From Amaranthus tricolor (taxonomy: Eukaryota; Streptophyta; Magnoliopsida; Caryophyllales; Amaranthaceae), in NCBI RefSeq assembly GCF_026212465.1, contig NC_080047.1:36610674-36674673 (forward strand): 64,000 nt of DNA, given 5' to 3'. The position numbers were made by a program, and so were the translations under genes. How positions within the stretch are numbered: position 1 is the stretch's first letter; each line of letters opens with the position of its first letter. The notes under the pieces were generated by a model that was not told the origin of the DNA, did no database searches, and was given only the letters and a program-made list of their open reading frames with translations. This document shows positions 1 through 11,459 of the stretch, in pieces.

Positions 1-239
1 TTTGTGTTGTTTATTTTTATTTGTATTTTATTTTTTCTTTTTTTTATTTTCTTTTAAGCATTGGTATTAATCATAATGTGTGTAAGTTACAGGCTTTGCG
101 AGTGGTTGCACATTCTTGACTCGAGGGACTCTTTGACCGCATTCTCTTTTATGGGTATGATTTTTTGTCTTCCTTCCATTCCTAGACCCTGATCATAGTT
201 TTCCTATGAACGGAATACACTGGGTATAATGATGATGAA
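1..239 (+). mobile_element. 3' tail of an RTE-type LINE (fragment)
   Basis: The segment from about position 100 to 239 matches, with scattered mismatches, the 3' end of the LINE at 24350-27219: both share a CTCGAG..GGGACTC.TTTG block, CTTTTATGGGTATGA and GGGATACACTGGGTA-like blocks, and both end in short GATGAT repeats. Ending in a simple repeat rather than poly(A) is typical of plant RTE-clade LINEs. No coding part lies in the window, so this is a 3' end cut by the window edge or a 5'-truncated insertion. Confidence 0.6.
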
Positions 240-570
240 GAATAAAAGTTATGTGCGTGCCTAGAAACGTAATGGTGTTACTGAGAAAATCCTAATCAAT
301 CATTGGATTTGTAAATCACTATAAAAGACAAAAAAACATACTAATAAAATAAGAAAAATACAAAAAGATAAATTACAATTTAGAAAATGTCACCCTATTA
401 AATCCCTCCAAATGAGTGTGATTTGCCAAGTTGGCAAATAACAGTTATTAACCTAGAGTTGCTCTGAGTTACTAGGAGATTGTATATGGACATGTCACAA
501 TGTAGCTAGATGCTACCAATTGTAGGCGATAAGTTGGCTCAAGGAAGTAAAAATTTGTTCCCCTTTTCGA

Positions 571-908
571 AAATTTTTGGGAAATTCCACCGTGGTAACA
601 AAAAATTTTAAAAAATCCATACGGTAACCCTAAGGTTTACCAACTTTTTCCACCGTGACCTTTTTGCATAGAAAACCCTAGCAAACATTAACTTCAAAGC
701 TTAAAATTTGTTGTACGTCTTTTATGCGACTCACGATTTTAAATTCCATCAGTTTTAAGCTTTTCCCCCAGAACATAAACCTTAATTCTACCATCTTTCA
801 TCTAAATCACATAACCCTAATTTGGGGAACAAATGTGATTTGGTTGAAAAATGGTAGAGTTAGGGTTTAGGTTTTGAGGGAAAAGGTTCAAACTGATGGA
901 ATTCGAAG
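571..908. repeat. Mutator-like inverted repeat, broken
   Basis: The stretch 735-826 is an imperfect inverted copy of 830-908: CCATCAG, TTTTCCC, CTACCAT and AATCACAT on the left recur reverse-complemented on the right, with roughly three quarters of bases matching by eye. Upstream, 571-660 has CCACCGTGGTAAC and CCACCGTGACC blocks like plant MULE termini. The right arm stops where a gypsy RNase H fragment begins, so this looks like a non-autonomous foldback-type element truncated on its right side. No target duplication can be assigned. Confidence 0.35.
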
Positions 909-909
909 G

Positions 910-1330
910 TTTGGGATGTGTAGCAAACGATTCAAGGTCTATTGTGATACTCCATTTAAAGCTTTGGGATGTGTACTTATGCAAGACGTAAATGTCATAG
1001 CTTATCTATTGAGGCAGTTGAGGGCAGATGAGGTGAATTACCCTGTGCACGACATTAAACTTGTTGTAGTAATCCTTGCTCTGAAGTTGTGGAGACATTA
1101 TTTGTATGGGCTACCGTGTAAGATCTACAGCGATCTCCAAAACTTGAGGTATGTCTTCAAATAGAAGGAATTTAACATGCGCCAAAGGCTATGGTTTGAG
1201 GTTATTTGGATTATGTCTTGAAATTTTATACCAACCTAGGAAGGTGAACAAGTTGTCTTATTTTTTGAGGAGGAGACTAAGAGTGTCGAATCTGTACCTT
1301 GGGAGTTTCACCGTGAAATGCAGAGTTTGA
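910..1330 (+). pseudogene. Ty3/gypsy pol fragment, RNase H domain
   Basis: The readable frame carries the gypsy RNase H signature: LGCVLMQ, VIAYLLRQL, NYPVHD, ALKLWRHYLYG and a decayed version of the usual TDHKSLKY, followed after a stop by NMRQR. In intact elements this domain degrades the RNA strand of the RNA/DNA hybrid during reverse transcription. The fragment lacks reverse transcriptase before it and integrase after it, carries a stop at about 1162, and meets an oppositely oriented gypsy fragment near 1340. It is a relic with no expected function. Confidence 0.75.
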
Positions 1331-1357
1331 GATTAGAGATTTGTAACCAATATGAAG

Positions 1358-2655
1358 TTAGACGGTATTTGGGGGCAATGACCATACATACAAACTTTGT
1401 TTGACCATATCAATGAGAAATAACTTTAGAATCCAGAGATTATTGAGTTGATCCATAGAGATTACTACTCCAATTTCAATTAAAGTACCTAATTTTAAAG
1501 ATTTATACAATGAATATGGAATAATGTTAATTGAAGCACCTAAGTCTAACATGGCTATTTGTAATGTAATATCACCATTGACACATAGAATAGTAAACAT
1601 ACTTGGATCTCCACATTTTAGAGGAAGTTTTTGTTGAAATATGGCGAAGACATGCTCGCTCACCTTTACTTTTTGTATTACTTTCAACCTTTTCTTCCTC
1701 TTTGTAGTGCACAATTCCTTTAAAAATTTTGCATACCTAGGGATTTGCTTCAAAGCATCTAAAGTGGAATGTTCACTTCACATTTCCGGAAGACATCATA
1801 GATATCCTCGTTATTGTCATATTTTTGACCTCCTTTTAATGCTTCTGGGAATGGTGCAATTAGCTCGTATGAAATTGATGGTTTTGATGTTAATGCCTGT
1901 TGTTCTTCTCCTTTTTCTTGTGGCTCTTCAACTACAACTTCTTCTTCAATTTCCTTCTCGTTACCAAGGGTTTCTTCTTACTTACTAACTCCTTACCACT
2001 CCTTAGGGTAATGGCACTCACATTGGGGCGAGAGTTTGGCTCGATTTGTGATGGCAATCGATCAGACTCCTTGGCTTCTAATTTACTAACTGCTCCAGAG
2101 ATTTGGTCGTTTTGCCTTTCAATATTTTTAATGCTTGACCTTGTTTCCTCTTGATTCTGAAGAAGCTCAGTTTGCATATTTGAAATATTTTGAGTCAATA
2201 CCCTTAACATGTCTTCAGTGGTCATGCTAGAACTCGGGTCATGCACACAATCTCTTGAATCTCTCCCAATACTCATAAAATGACTTATCTGACCATTACT
2301 CTATGTTGCTAATTTCCTTCTTCAAAGTTGATGCTTTGGAAGCTAGGAAATATTTTTCCAAAAAGCGTCTTTTCATATCAGTCCAAGTAGTGATACAACC
2401 CGGTGGTAAGTAGTACAACCAATCTTTCGCGGAATCTTTTAACGCAAAAGGAAATGCCCTAAGTTTGAAAACATCATCGGAAGCTGTCGTTGGCTTCATA
2501 CTACTACAAACCACATGGAATTCAGAAAAGAACTTGTTTGGATCTTCACCATTGGAACCATGATAGGTAGGCAACACATGGTTAAGCCCTGATTTGATCT
2601 CAAAAGTAGAACCCTCCCCTTGTGCAGGAAACTTGTTTAAATTGATTAAAAACAA
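1358..2655 (-). pseudogene. Ty3/gypsy gag-protease relic (Athila/Tat-like)
   Basis: Read from 2655 downward, the first block has RAFPFALKDSAKDWLYYLPP and TTWTDMKRRFLEKYF, the hallmark of plant gypsy capsid proteins. A frame break near 2280 leads to a gag C-terminal block (2276-1932), and after further breaks around 1770 the frame 1753-1358 shows the aspartic protease motif as LDLGASINIIPYSLYKSLKLG, where the catalytic D is followed by LGA rather than TGA/SGA. Typical neighbours (reverse transcriptase, integrase) are missing. The motif set is closest to the Athila/Tat branch. At least two frameshifts make it a pseudogene. Confidence 0.75.
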
Positions 2656-3439
2656 CTAATAAATATTATGTGGTTGTAAACAGATAAAAACGATTCTTGA
2701 GTACTTGTTAGTATTCCAAATTCACACATTAATTTCCAATCATCCCAAATCAACACAACCAACTAGTCTATTGAAAGGAAAAGCATTCTTATCTTGATTA
2801 TAAATGCATAAATGAAAAGCATCAAATGTTCATCATAACAAGTCAATAAACTTATTGAATTGTAAACTAAAGCAAGATTACAATTAACCAAAATCATAAT
2901 CCTTCTTAAACAACTTATAAACTAAAGCAAGTTTTATAAATTATTCAAGTTGCTACTACATTCAAATTAAACAAAGCAATCCAATTCAATAGCATGTGAA
3001 TAACCAATTAGAGAACCTATTTGTAACTAAGCATTCCAATCAAACCAATTCAATTCATATTCAAGAGTAAAGAGAATATCAAAGATGATTGTATTAATAA
3101 AGGGAAAGACTTACCATTTAATGGCAAAAGAGGATAATAACTTTCCTCAAGATGAGATCCGAAGCCAACAATGGCCATTTTTAACAAAAGCATGATGAAG
3201 AATGAGTTTAAAGATATTCTTAAATTACAACCCTAATACAATTTAGCAAAATTTTTTCTAATTCTCCCCAAAAACTCTCTACTAACTATTACAATCCATC
3301 CCCCCTTTATACTAATTTACAAAAGTTTACTTACTTAAGAGGAGAAGAGAAGCATCATTGCTCTGATTCGAGCCATCTTCTTCTCCAACCTTGCTGCCTT
3401 TTGCATCCAATCATCTTTAAAAGTGAAATGTGAAGGCGG

Positions 3440-3570
3440 CAAGTTTTTTTTAAAAAGCTGGGGCGCTCAGGTCGCAGGCCGCGACTAAACTTGCGAGCCG
3501 CGACATGCTTCTGATGTGTTTTCTGCTCCAATTCTTTCCCTCTTTCTTGATTTTAATAGTAATACTACTA
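3440..3570. other. GC-rich LTR-like segment beside microsatellite
   Basis: A short patch contains GTCGCAGGCCGCGACT and GCGAGCCGCGAC, an imperfect repeat of a GC-rich unit in an otherwise AT-rich area. Such blocks occur in leaders of plant gypsy elements, and the gag relic lies about 800 bases away in the orientation expected for an upstream leader or LTR. No TG/CA ends or target duplication were found, so the assignment is only a suggestion. Confidence 0.2.
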
Positions 3571-3597
3571 ATAATAATAAAACTAATAATAATAATA

Positions 3598-3695
<98 letters not shown>

Positions 3696-3697
3696 TA
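3571..3697. repeat. (AAT)n microsatellite
   Basis: A trinucleotide AAT/ATA/TAA run, interrupted in its first 30 bases and pure from about 3602 to 3694. It produces artefactual long poly-Ile and poly-Asn reading frames on both strands. Confidence 0.97.
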
Positions 3698-3799
3698 GTA
3701 GTAGAAAGGAAATAAAAATAACAGAATAAAATAAAAGTAAAGCTCTAGCAGGGTGACGACTCCCACCACAGTTAGAGTTTAGGACTATGATCCTCACCT

Positions 3800-5354
3800 A
3801 ACCAGGCCTTACATATATCAGGTGTCATATTGATGTGCTTGTTGATCAGTGATAAACTTGATTAGTGTTGATGCTATGATGCATGGTACGGTTATGAATA
3901 TTAACCAAATCAACTTACTTAAGTGTTAAGATTACTGAAATGTATAAATGGTAGTAATGTACTTCTGTCAGGATTGAGAATGGTATCTTGATGACTTAAA
4001 AGTATGAAACAAAAAAGAATATGGTAAAAGTATAACGTGATGTCAATTAATTATAATTTTGTACTTAAATTATTATTTTGTAAATGTAGCGTATACTTTT
4101 CGTATTTTGAGCTGGATAGGATGTTATGCTCAACGTTATGCGCTAACCGATTCAATCGGCTGTCATCCGTATCATGGATGGCAGCATTTTGCAGGATTTA
4201 GTTCAGGTTCCGATTCAGGCTGCAGCAATTACTATTTATCGAGAACTTAGTTGCTTTTTGTATCTTTATTGATGACTTGATGATGATGTATTTTTTTTCA
4301 TTTTGAGCAAACAATATTTCTTATCAGATGTTATATTTTACTTTTGTTTAAACACTTTTAGTTTTTATGATTTAAAGTTTTTAACAGTTTGGCATTTTGA
4401 GACTTCCGCAATGTTTTTGTATTAAACATTATTATTATATGTTAATTATGTATCGAGATTGCCGCTCTTGTTACATCAGGGTCACCGCGTGGATTTTTTA
4501 AAAGTTTTGGATTATTTAGAATTATTCTGGACAATTTTTCCTTGTTTTAATTATGCACTAGTAGGGTACATTGCATTCATTTGGTCCAAGTAATTACTTG
4601 GGCATTGAATTACTTTCATTAAATCCTTATTGTGTTGGCAAAATAGAGATTTCGCTTGGTTATTACTGAATTCTAATTAGTCTTTTGCCTTTATACTTAA
4701 GTGTTATTACAAATGCTTATTTTATCAAATATAGAATAATCTTATAACATATAAGGAAAAATTATGTAGAATAATCTAATCTTTACTAATTTTGCTACAA
4801 TAATCACAACTTTTAATTAACCATGAATAGTCTCAATTAAAAGGGGTGCTCACAAAGAATGCACCAAGATAACCTCTTACCTATACAATGTTCACCGTTG
4901 GTAGAAGGAGATCCAATTCCTTTCATCTAGGGGCGTATCTAGATCCGTGTTGACATGGGCTACGATCCGGGTCATGAAAAATAAAATAGTATGTTAAATT
5001 GATGTTCGATGTTCGAAATTATGAAAGTAATGAATAGGGTTGGATATTAATTTATGTAAATTTTAATTTTTTAGGTTTTATTATAGAGTTTATTCATGAA
5101 TTTTTTTTTATTTTCTCTCACTCAATGAGACATCATATAATATTAGTGCAGATAATAAATTTAATTTTAGTATAGTTGGCCCTGCTTTCATATGGTTCTT
5201 GGTATCGCAAACAATTTTTTAATCCTCACTATTCCGATTATGCTATATGTAATTGTTCGAAATTATCAATGCCCCTTTATGATTATTGGCATGGTTGATA
5301 TTTTCCTAATGAAGTGACCAATCTTGGAAGCCTATAGAAGTTGCCAAGTTGTAT
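3800..5354. other. AT-rich spacer, nothing recognised
   Basis: No gene, RNA or bounded transposon was recognised. A 63-codon frame at 4059-4250 has no recognisable domain. Around 4927-4975 there is a GGGGCGTATCTAGATCC segment resembling transposon termini of plant hAT-type MITEs, but no partner end or target duplication could be matched. Confidence 0.5.
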
Positions 5355-5664
5355 CGTACACGTAGTGATGGCCACGGTTCGGGTTGGGCCGGTTTCGTTC
5401 CGATTCCATCCGGTTCCGATTCCACCCGGTTCCGGGTCCATGTGGAACCTGATTCGAAAATTCCGGTTCCGAGCGGTTCCAAACGGTTCCTTGGCGGTTC
5501 ATGAGGCGGTTCCGACGGTTCCAACTCGCGGGTCGGACCATCGGTTCCATTCTTATTTTTCCTTTAAATATAATATAAAAATACAATAATAAGGCGGACG
5601 TATCTTTGATGATTACTTGATTATTAGTGAAATTCATTGCTTGTCAGCGTTATTAAAATATTTA

Positions 5665-8045
5665 CTAAAAGTAATGAAAAAAATAAATTAATAAGAAACG
5701 ATAAAGATGATTAATAAAAAAAAAAGGAGAAAATGGACTTGAACCTAGTACCTGAAGGAATACTAAAATATTATAGCTACCTTGGTCAATTTCAAAATGA
5801 TGTTTAAGATAATTATTTAATTCTAAATATGAAGTGGAAGGTGACGAAGAAGATGGTCCTACAAAACTATCATCTTTGCTTATTATGTTAGCTATTACGG
5901 GATTATAATAAGTGGGAGGTGCCGAGACGCTAGCACGCCTAGACGTATCGCGACTTGTGTTATATACACTAGCATAGTAATCATAAAGTTCTGCTAAATG
6001 TTTTTTACAATTTCCAACATAATTATGTACATCACTAGGCGGGCAATCTAATGATTGGTAGTAAAATCCAATTACTTTAGTAAGGATTTCCGTCTTAAAA
6101 CATGGGTCTAAAATTATCGCAATTCCACAAATAAAAGGAAAATCAGTAAAATACGTCTTCCACTTGTCCATCATATCTGCAAGAATCGGCTTTAAATATA
6201 TGTTAGTATCAACATGCGAATGTTTAAGAAGATAATAAAAAATAGTAATACATTCACTTATTACTAAGTGGACGTTTGGTTCGTAAACATATGAAAAAAT
6301 CTTAGTTGCGTGGACATATGCTTCTAATATTTTCTATACGCCTATAGCTAGTTCCCATGTTTCATCAATTATATGGCTATCTGTACACTCACTATACAGT
6401 TGTGTTATAACTGGACGATAAGTATAGCTTTTTTTAATAAATCATGTGTTGAGCCCCAACGTGTAGGAGTATCTAATGACCAATACACTTTTTTTAGTTG
6501 ATAATGGTCACATAATTACTTATATCTTCTCTTTATATGTCCAACCTTAAGCCACTTCACTATGTCTCTAATGGGATCTAATAAACCACTTAGTTGTCTA
6601 ATACCTGCTTGGCAAGATAAGTTAAATATATGAGCACAACAACGTACGTGTAATAATCTACCACCAAGGATAATACTAAAATCAGGTTCGTTATACAAAA
6701 GTTCGATGCATTTAATGTTGCCGGTTGCATTATCGGTAGAACAACAAAATATCTTATCTAACAATCCATTCTTTACATATCTCTATTAGTCTGTATTTTA
6801 TGTTTTCACCCGTATGTCTTTCGAGCATTACCTCAAAAGCAATTATTCTATTTTGAATAATCCAGTTTTAATCTATCTAATGTGCTGTTACACACATATA
6901 AGGTTCTAAATGTGGGGGAGCAGACCAAATATCAGTTGTTATGCTTACCCTACCATTAAAGATTTGAACATTTCTACTAATTCATAGCGCATTGATTCAT
7001 ATAATTTTACTATGCGTCGTTTAAGAGTGTTCCTAGGGATTACTCTATATTGTGGTTGCAAAGATTTTCTAGTGTAATGCTCGTATGCCCTACTTTCACC
7101 ATGGTTAAATGGCAATTCATCACAAATTACATAATTAGAAAATTCATCAATCATATCATTATGATTATATTTAAAAGGCATACCTCCGCTGGGAATGTCC
7201 CACTGTCGGCTTCCACTTGTGGTCCCACTGCCGCTTGCTGCATGAGTTTCTTTTGTGATTCCATGCTTCTTTGCCAAATGTTTGTTAAAAGATCCTGTAC
7301 CACTACCTAACACGTATTCACAAAACACAATAAATGAATTTTTAATACATTTTTGATTTATAAAATATAAATATCATGTGTGTATAAAAACTTAAAAAGT
7401 ATTTACCTCTGCTGAAATTGTATGAAACTAAGGGATTTACTCCTTAACTTTCACAAATTTAACAAGTGCATAAGAAAACATCCAGATTGTCGGTTGGTTC
7501 TTTTGTAAATTACGACCACACATGTGAAACAGCTCTACCACTAGGAGGTGGCATTGCCGGAAAAGGTTGTCTTATTGATTTATCTTCATCTAAATTTAAA
7601 TATAAAGACATACTCAAATACCACAATATATAAATAAATAATAATTTAAAATTTAATCAATTTGAAGAATAAAATTATAAAACTAACCGATAGTTTGGAA
7701 ATTAACTCGTTTACCACAAGCTTGTCTTTGTTGTTGTTGTTGTAGTTGTTCTTCATGTGATCTTGTTGATGACTGTCGAGATCTATGTATCCCAATATGG
7801 GTCGTTGGTTTCTCTTCTTGTTCTTCTTCTTAATCAATTTGTATTTCTCTTTCCACTTCTTCTGCATAATCGTGTAATTCTTGGTCGTACCCTTCTGGAT
7901 AATATTGGTTCATAATTATAATTACTAATCGAAGGTGTTGTTGATACCGACGGAGTTGAAGTGACCTTTCTTTTGGAGCTAGAACCTCCCAATGATTTTG
8001 CCACTTTAGTAACTTTTTAGAGACTTTTTTCAAAAAAGAAGACAT
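5665..8045 (-). pseudogene. hAT transposase, decayed
   Basis: Read from 8045 downward: a start-like frame (8045-7830); a BED-type DNA-binding finger region at about 7600-7430, interrupted by stops, continuing with a C..H-type segment at 7328-7270; then the RNase H-like catalytic core. The core shows TTDIWS near 6930 with the first catalytic Asp, the usual following block with a stop where TAHYID is expected, STDNATGN near 6740 with the second Asp, and a C..H segment (VRCCAHIFNL). The 6174-5665 block covers the DUF4413-like part up to the very start of the C-terminal dimerisation domain (LNNYLKHHFEID), after which the usual WW and SESAFS-type blocks are absent. It cannot encode active transposase. 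Confidence 0.85.
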
Positions 8046-8570
8046 GATAATATTTAAATAATAATGGAATTAAGAAATAAATAAATAATTAATAGACTAA
8101 TTATGTAATTAAGAAATAATTAAAAGACTAATTATGTAATTAAGAGAATAATTGCGTAAGTAATTAAGTAGAGAGAGGAGGAGAAGAGATGAGTTGGGAA
8201 TGAAAATGATTGAAAGTGTGGTGTATTTGTATACAAAATCCCAACGGCTAGTTTTTGGCCTATTCCAAAGAACCGCTAGGCCGGGTGAACCGCCCAGTTC
8301 CAGGTCCGATTCCGATTGCGGTTACGGTTCCAAGGAACTGTTAGGCTGGTTCACCCGGTCCGGTCCGGTTCACGGTTCCGGCGGTTCCTTGGAACCGGTG
8401 GTCCGGGTGAACCGGCCCGAAGTTTTTTGATCCGGTTCAAGCGGCTTTTTCCAGCGGTTTCACGGTTCAGCGGTTTGGGCCGGTTCGGAACCTGTCGCGA
8501 AGGTTTTCGGTTCCGGGACGGTTTCAAGCGGTTCGAGACCGGTTCGGTTTCGGGTAAGCCGCTCCGTGGC

Positions 8571-9233
8571 TAGGGATGGCAATTCAGTCCGAATCCGACC
8601 CTAGTCCGACTCGATCCGAGAAATATAATCCGATTCGACTCCGACTTCACGATCCGAATCCAAGTTAGTGATGGACCGGAGTTGGACCTTATTAAAAATC
8701 CGACACTCCGACCCTGAAGGAAATCCGACTTTGAATTTGACTTTTAACCCAATATTTTGTTTCCATTAAAACTCTAGACGTGACTAATTCAAGCTCTCTC
8801 TCATTCTAATTGTAATTTTCAATTTTGAAAAACTACTTGGTATTTTTATTTAGATCAATCAATCAAAATACGACAAATCAGATCAAGAGAAATAAAATAC
8901 ACCAAATCAAAATGCGAGAAATAAATTGTAGTATTAGGAATATTTCTCATGTTAAACTTGAATTCAAAGTACATATTTTTTTTGTTAAATTGTATTTGAA
9001 AAATAAATTTTGTTAACTTCGTATGCTCTAAATCATTAGTACAATATCACAACGATAAAGTTTGATAGTAATCCGACTCCGTTGGAGTTCCGAGAGTCCG
9101 AGTCGGGGCAAAATTGGAGTATGCATAATCCGACTCCGAGTGAAGGTGGACTAAAAAAAAAAGTTCAACTAAAATACCCAGCAAAGTCGGAGTATGTATA
9201 ATCCTAGCCGAGTCCGACACATTGTCATCCCTA
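8571..9233. mobile_element. Non-autonomous hAT MITE inside the hAT terminus
   Basis: The element begins TAGGGATGGCAAT and ends ATTGTCATCCCTA, near-perfect inverted termini. It is flanked by an exact 8-bp target duplication TCCGTGGC (8563-8570 and 9234-9241). Subterminal regions are rich in TCCGACTC/GAGTCGGA motifs, a different motif set from the host element's CGGTTCC. It is 663 bp with no meaningful reading frame. The target duplication overlaps the host element's own inverted repeat, so the host regained a complete terminus after insertion. Confidence 0.92.
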
Positions 9234-9490
9234 TCCGTGGCCATCACTACGTACACGTATAAAAAAGAATTGACAATATAACTCTAATTTAATTAATGAT
9301 ACATAAGTTAAAATTCTTCACGATGAGTTATGCCTAGAGGCAAAATTTAAAGAGGGTGAGAAAGGCAGATACCCAGATCTCGAGGAGGTTGCAATTGAAG
9401 AGTACCTCTCAACTCGAGTATAGTCTGGCATATGAGGTCCTTATAAAGAAAAGACGGAGCTTACTGCTACCTAATAGAAGTTACCTTATA

Positions 9491-9814
9491 CTTCCTCCGT
9501 TCCATAATACTTGCTACATTTTCTATTTTTGGCAATTTCATATTACTTGCTACATTTCCGTTTTTAGTAATAAAACAATCATTTAAAGTTCTATCTACCC
9601 CTATTTTTATCCTACTCTATACTCTATACTCTATAATAAAATATATACTATACTCTATAAAGTAACTAACAACCTATTTTTCCTTTTTTTTTCCAATTAA
9701 CAATAATAAAATACTATACTCTATAAAGTAAACAATCAGCTACAGTGTAGGTCAATCACTTTTCTTAATTCCCGTGCCCATGCAAATGTAGCAACAATTA
9801 TGGAACGGGGGAAG
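9491..9814. mobile_element. Stowaway (Tc1/mariner) MITE
   Basis: The termini are CTTCCTCCGTTCCATAA at the left and its reverse complement with one mismatch at the right. The homology extends inward through CTTGCTACATTT / AAATGTAGC. A TA dinucleotide flanks each end (9489-9490 and 9815-9816). Length is 324 bp, non-coding and AT-rich. This matches the classic Stowaway structure, mobilised in trans by mariner transposases. Confidence 0.88.
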
Positions 9815-9816
9815 TA

Positions 9817-11459
9817 GTTTAGGAAGAAACTTCACTTAAAATTAATTTTTTAAATATAATATAATATATATTTGCAAATCCACATGAATGAATTTAATAT
9901 CTAGAAGACATGGAGGTAAGAAGACAGTTGTGCCAACTAAGCTACACAAATCAAAATCCAACAAAGAAATCAAAATGTTATCATCTTTTATTCTCCAAAT
10001 TGAATAGGAACCTTAGACTAATGGTATGGCGATATCTGTATATTGTCTACACAACACTATCAAGCGACAACCTAACAATAGTAGCCCGGGTAGCATTAAA
10101 TGGATCATATCAATCAATAAAGAGATGGCTTCCGATTTCATTGATATGCACATTTGTGCAACAGGATGTCCAAAACAGACTCGATAATCCGATATGCATT
10201 AGAAATTTAAATTGAACTCGACTTTGATCCGACATCAAAATAAATTTAAAACAATGTAAAAATCAATGTGGATATAAGACCGGATTCTAAAAAGATCCAA
10301 AATAACCGATCAAAAACGATCCGAATCTAGTTAGATTGTGTTAGTTAGTAATATCGAACACGAGAAAATATAATTATACAATCAAGTAAAATTTTATTCG
10401 CTATCACTAACAATGAACAATTCTTCATCATAGTTTTTCCATTAAAAAGTCATATTTTAAACAGTTAAAAATTATTTATTTACTTATTCACTGTTATCAA
10501 CAGAAAACAAGACCTAATAAGAGGCTCAGATAAAAATGCATTTATTTTAAAAAAGAATTTCAAGATAAATACTTATTTATAATTTTTTTATTATAAAAAT
10601 TTATTTATTTCAAAAGTTCACCTAAGATTTCAAAATTACTTGGCCCCTTTATTGGACATTTTGGTACAATCCCGTTAAATATATTTTACAAGCCTATTAA
10701 AGTTCTTGTAAATATTTTATACTAGTTCCTTATTGAAGATGTCTCACCGTGAAATAACTTTAATTGGGTCATTTCAAACTATTTAAAAAAATAATTACTT
10801 CCTGTACAAGTAGAAGTTTAGTTTCTATTGTTTTTTTAATATTTTTTTTACTAATAGGACTTTTATATGAACTCGTCTCACGGTGAGACGGTCTCATGCA
10901 AGACTGGTTGAATATTTTAACCCTTAAAAATATTTTTAATAGTGACTTTTTGTTCCAAAATGTAGACATTGGTTAAACAACAAAAAAAATTATCTCACAA
11001 ATTTTTATTTGCGACGGTCTTACCGTATAGCTATACTAAATAAATTAACTAAATATTCTCACAGTTAATTAAAATATTCCCTTTTGCACTTGAAAACTTT
11101 TTATTTATTTAGTCTCTTTATATGGTAATATGGACTTGTAGACGATCTCATACAAGATTTACTAAAAATACATATAGCAAGTCTTGCAAGAGATCACCCA
11201 ACGATGAGACTACTCATATAAGAATAGCTCAAAAGGCTCAATTTTTATTTTTATAATACACGATCACTAAATTCATCAAATTAACGTCATAATTGATACA
11301 TTTAAGGTCAAATTAATGCCTTTAAAAAGTTATAACTAATCATTTAAAATTTATTATTTGAAGATCAGTATTGTAAAATTTGGAAAATTAATAATTTAAG
11401 ACGAGTGAGTTAGAATTATCAATGCGAGAATGATCTTAAATTACACATGACATAAAATA
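9817..11459. other. AT-rich spacer with GAGACGGTCTCA-type repeat pieces
   Basis: No gene recognised. There are short imperfect inverted pieces around 10865-10905 (CTCACGGTGAGACGGTCTC) and 11140-11225 (ACGATCTCATACAAG and related). They resemble the repeat family seen at 57243-57410 and 58186-58430. The 101-codon frame at 9910-10215 shows no domain. Confidence 0.45.

Larger units (their letters stand above)
5363..9249 (-). mobile_element. hAT DNA transposon with nested hAT MITE
   Basis: The ends are a perfect 15-bp terminal inverted repeat, TAGTGATGGCCACGG at 5363-5377 and its reverse complement at 9235-9249. They are flanked by an exact 8-bp target duplication, CGTACACG (5355-5362 and 9250-9257), the hAT signature. 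Both subterminal regions (5380-5550 and 8270-8565) are packed with CGGTTCC/GGAACCG repeats, likely transposase binding sites. The interior holds a decayed minus-strand hAT transposase. Total length is 3,887 bp, of which 663 bp plus 8 bp target duplication come from a second hAT inserted beside the right terminus. The perfect termini suggest a fairly recent insertion, while the coding part is dead. Confidence 0.93.

Noticed and set aside
3450..3797. Long open frames with poly-Ile or poly-Asn on both strands
   Set aside because: They are translations of the AAT microsatellite; no domain outside the repeat.
4059..4250. 63-codon frame with Cys, Gly and Ser-rich end
   Set aside because: No recognised domain, no promoter or splice context; could be chance.
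4927..5280. Possible MITE with GGGGCGTATCTAG start and AATGCCCCT end
   Set aside because: The ends are not convincingly inverted and the flanks do not share a target duplication.
5306..5637. Frames with repeated Glu-Pro and Arg-Phe motifs, also at 8194-8573
   Set aside because: They arise from the CGGTTCC subterminal repeats of the hAT element.
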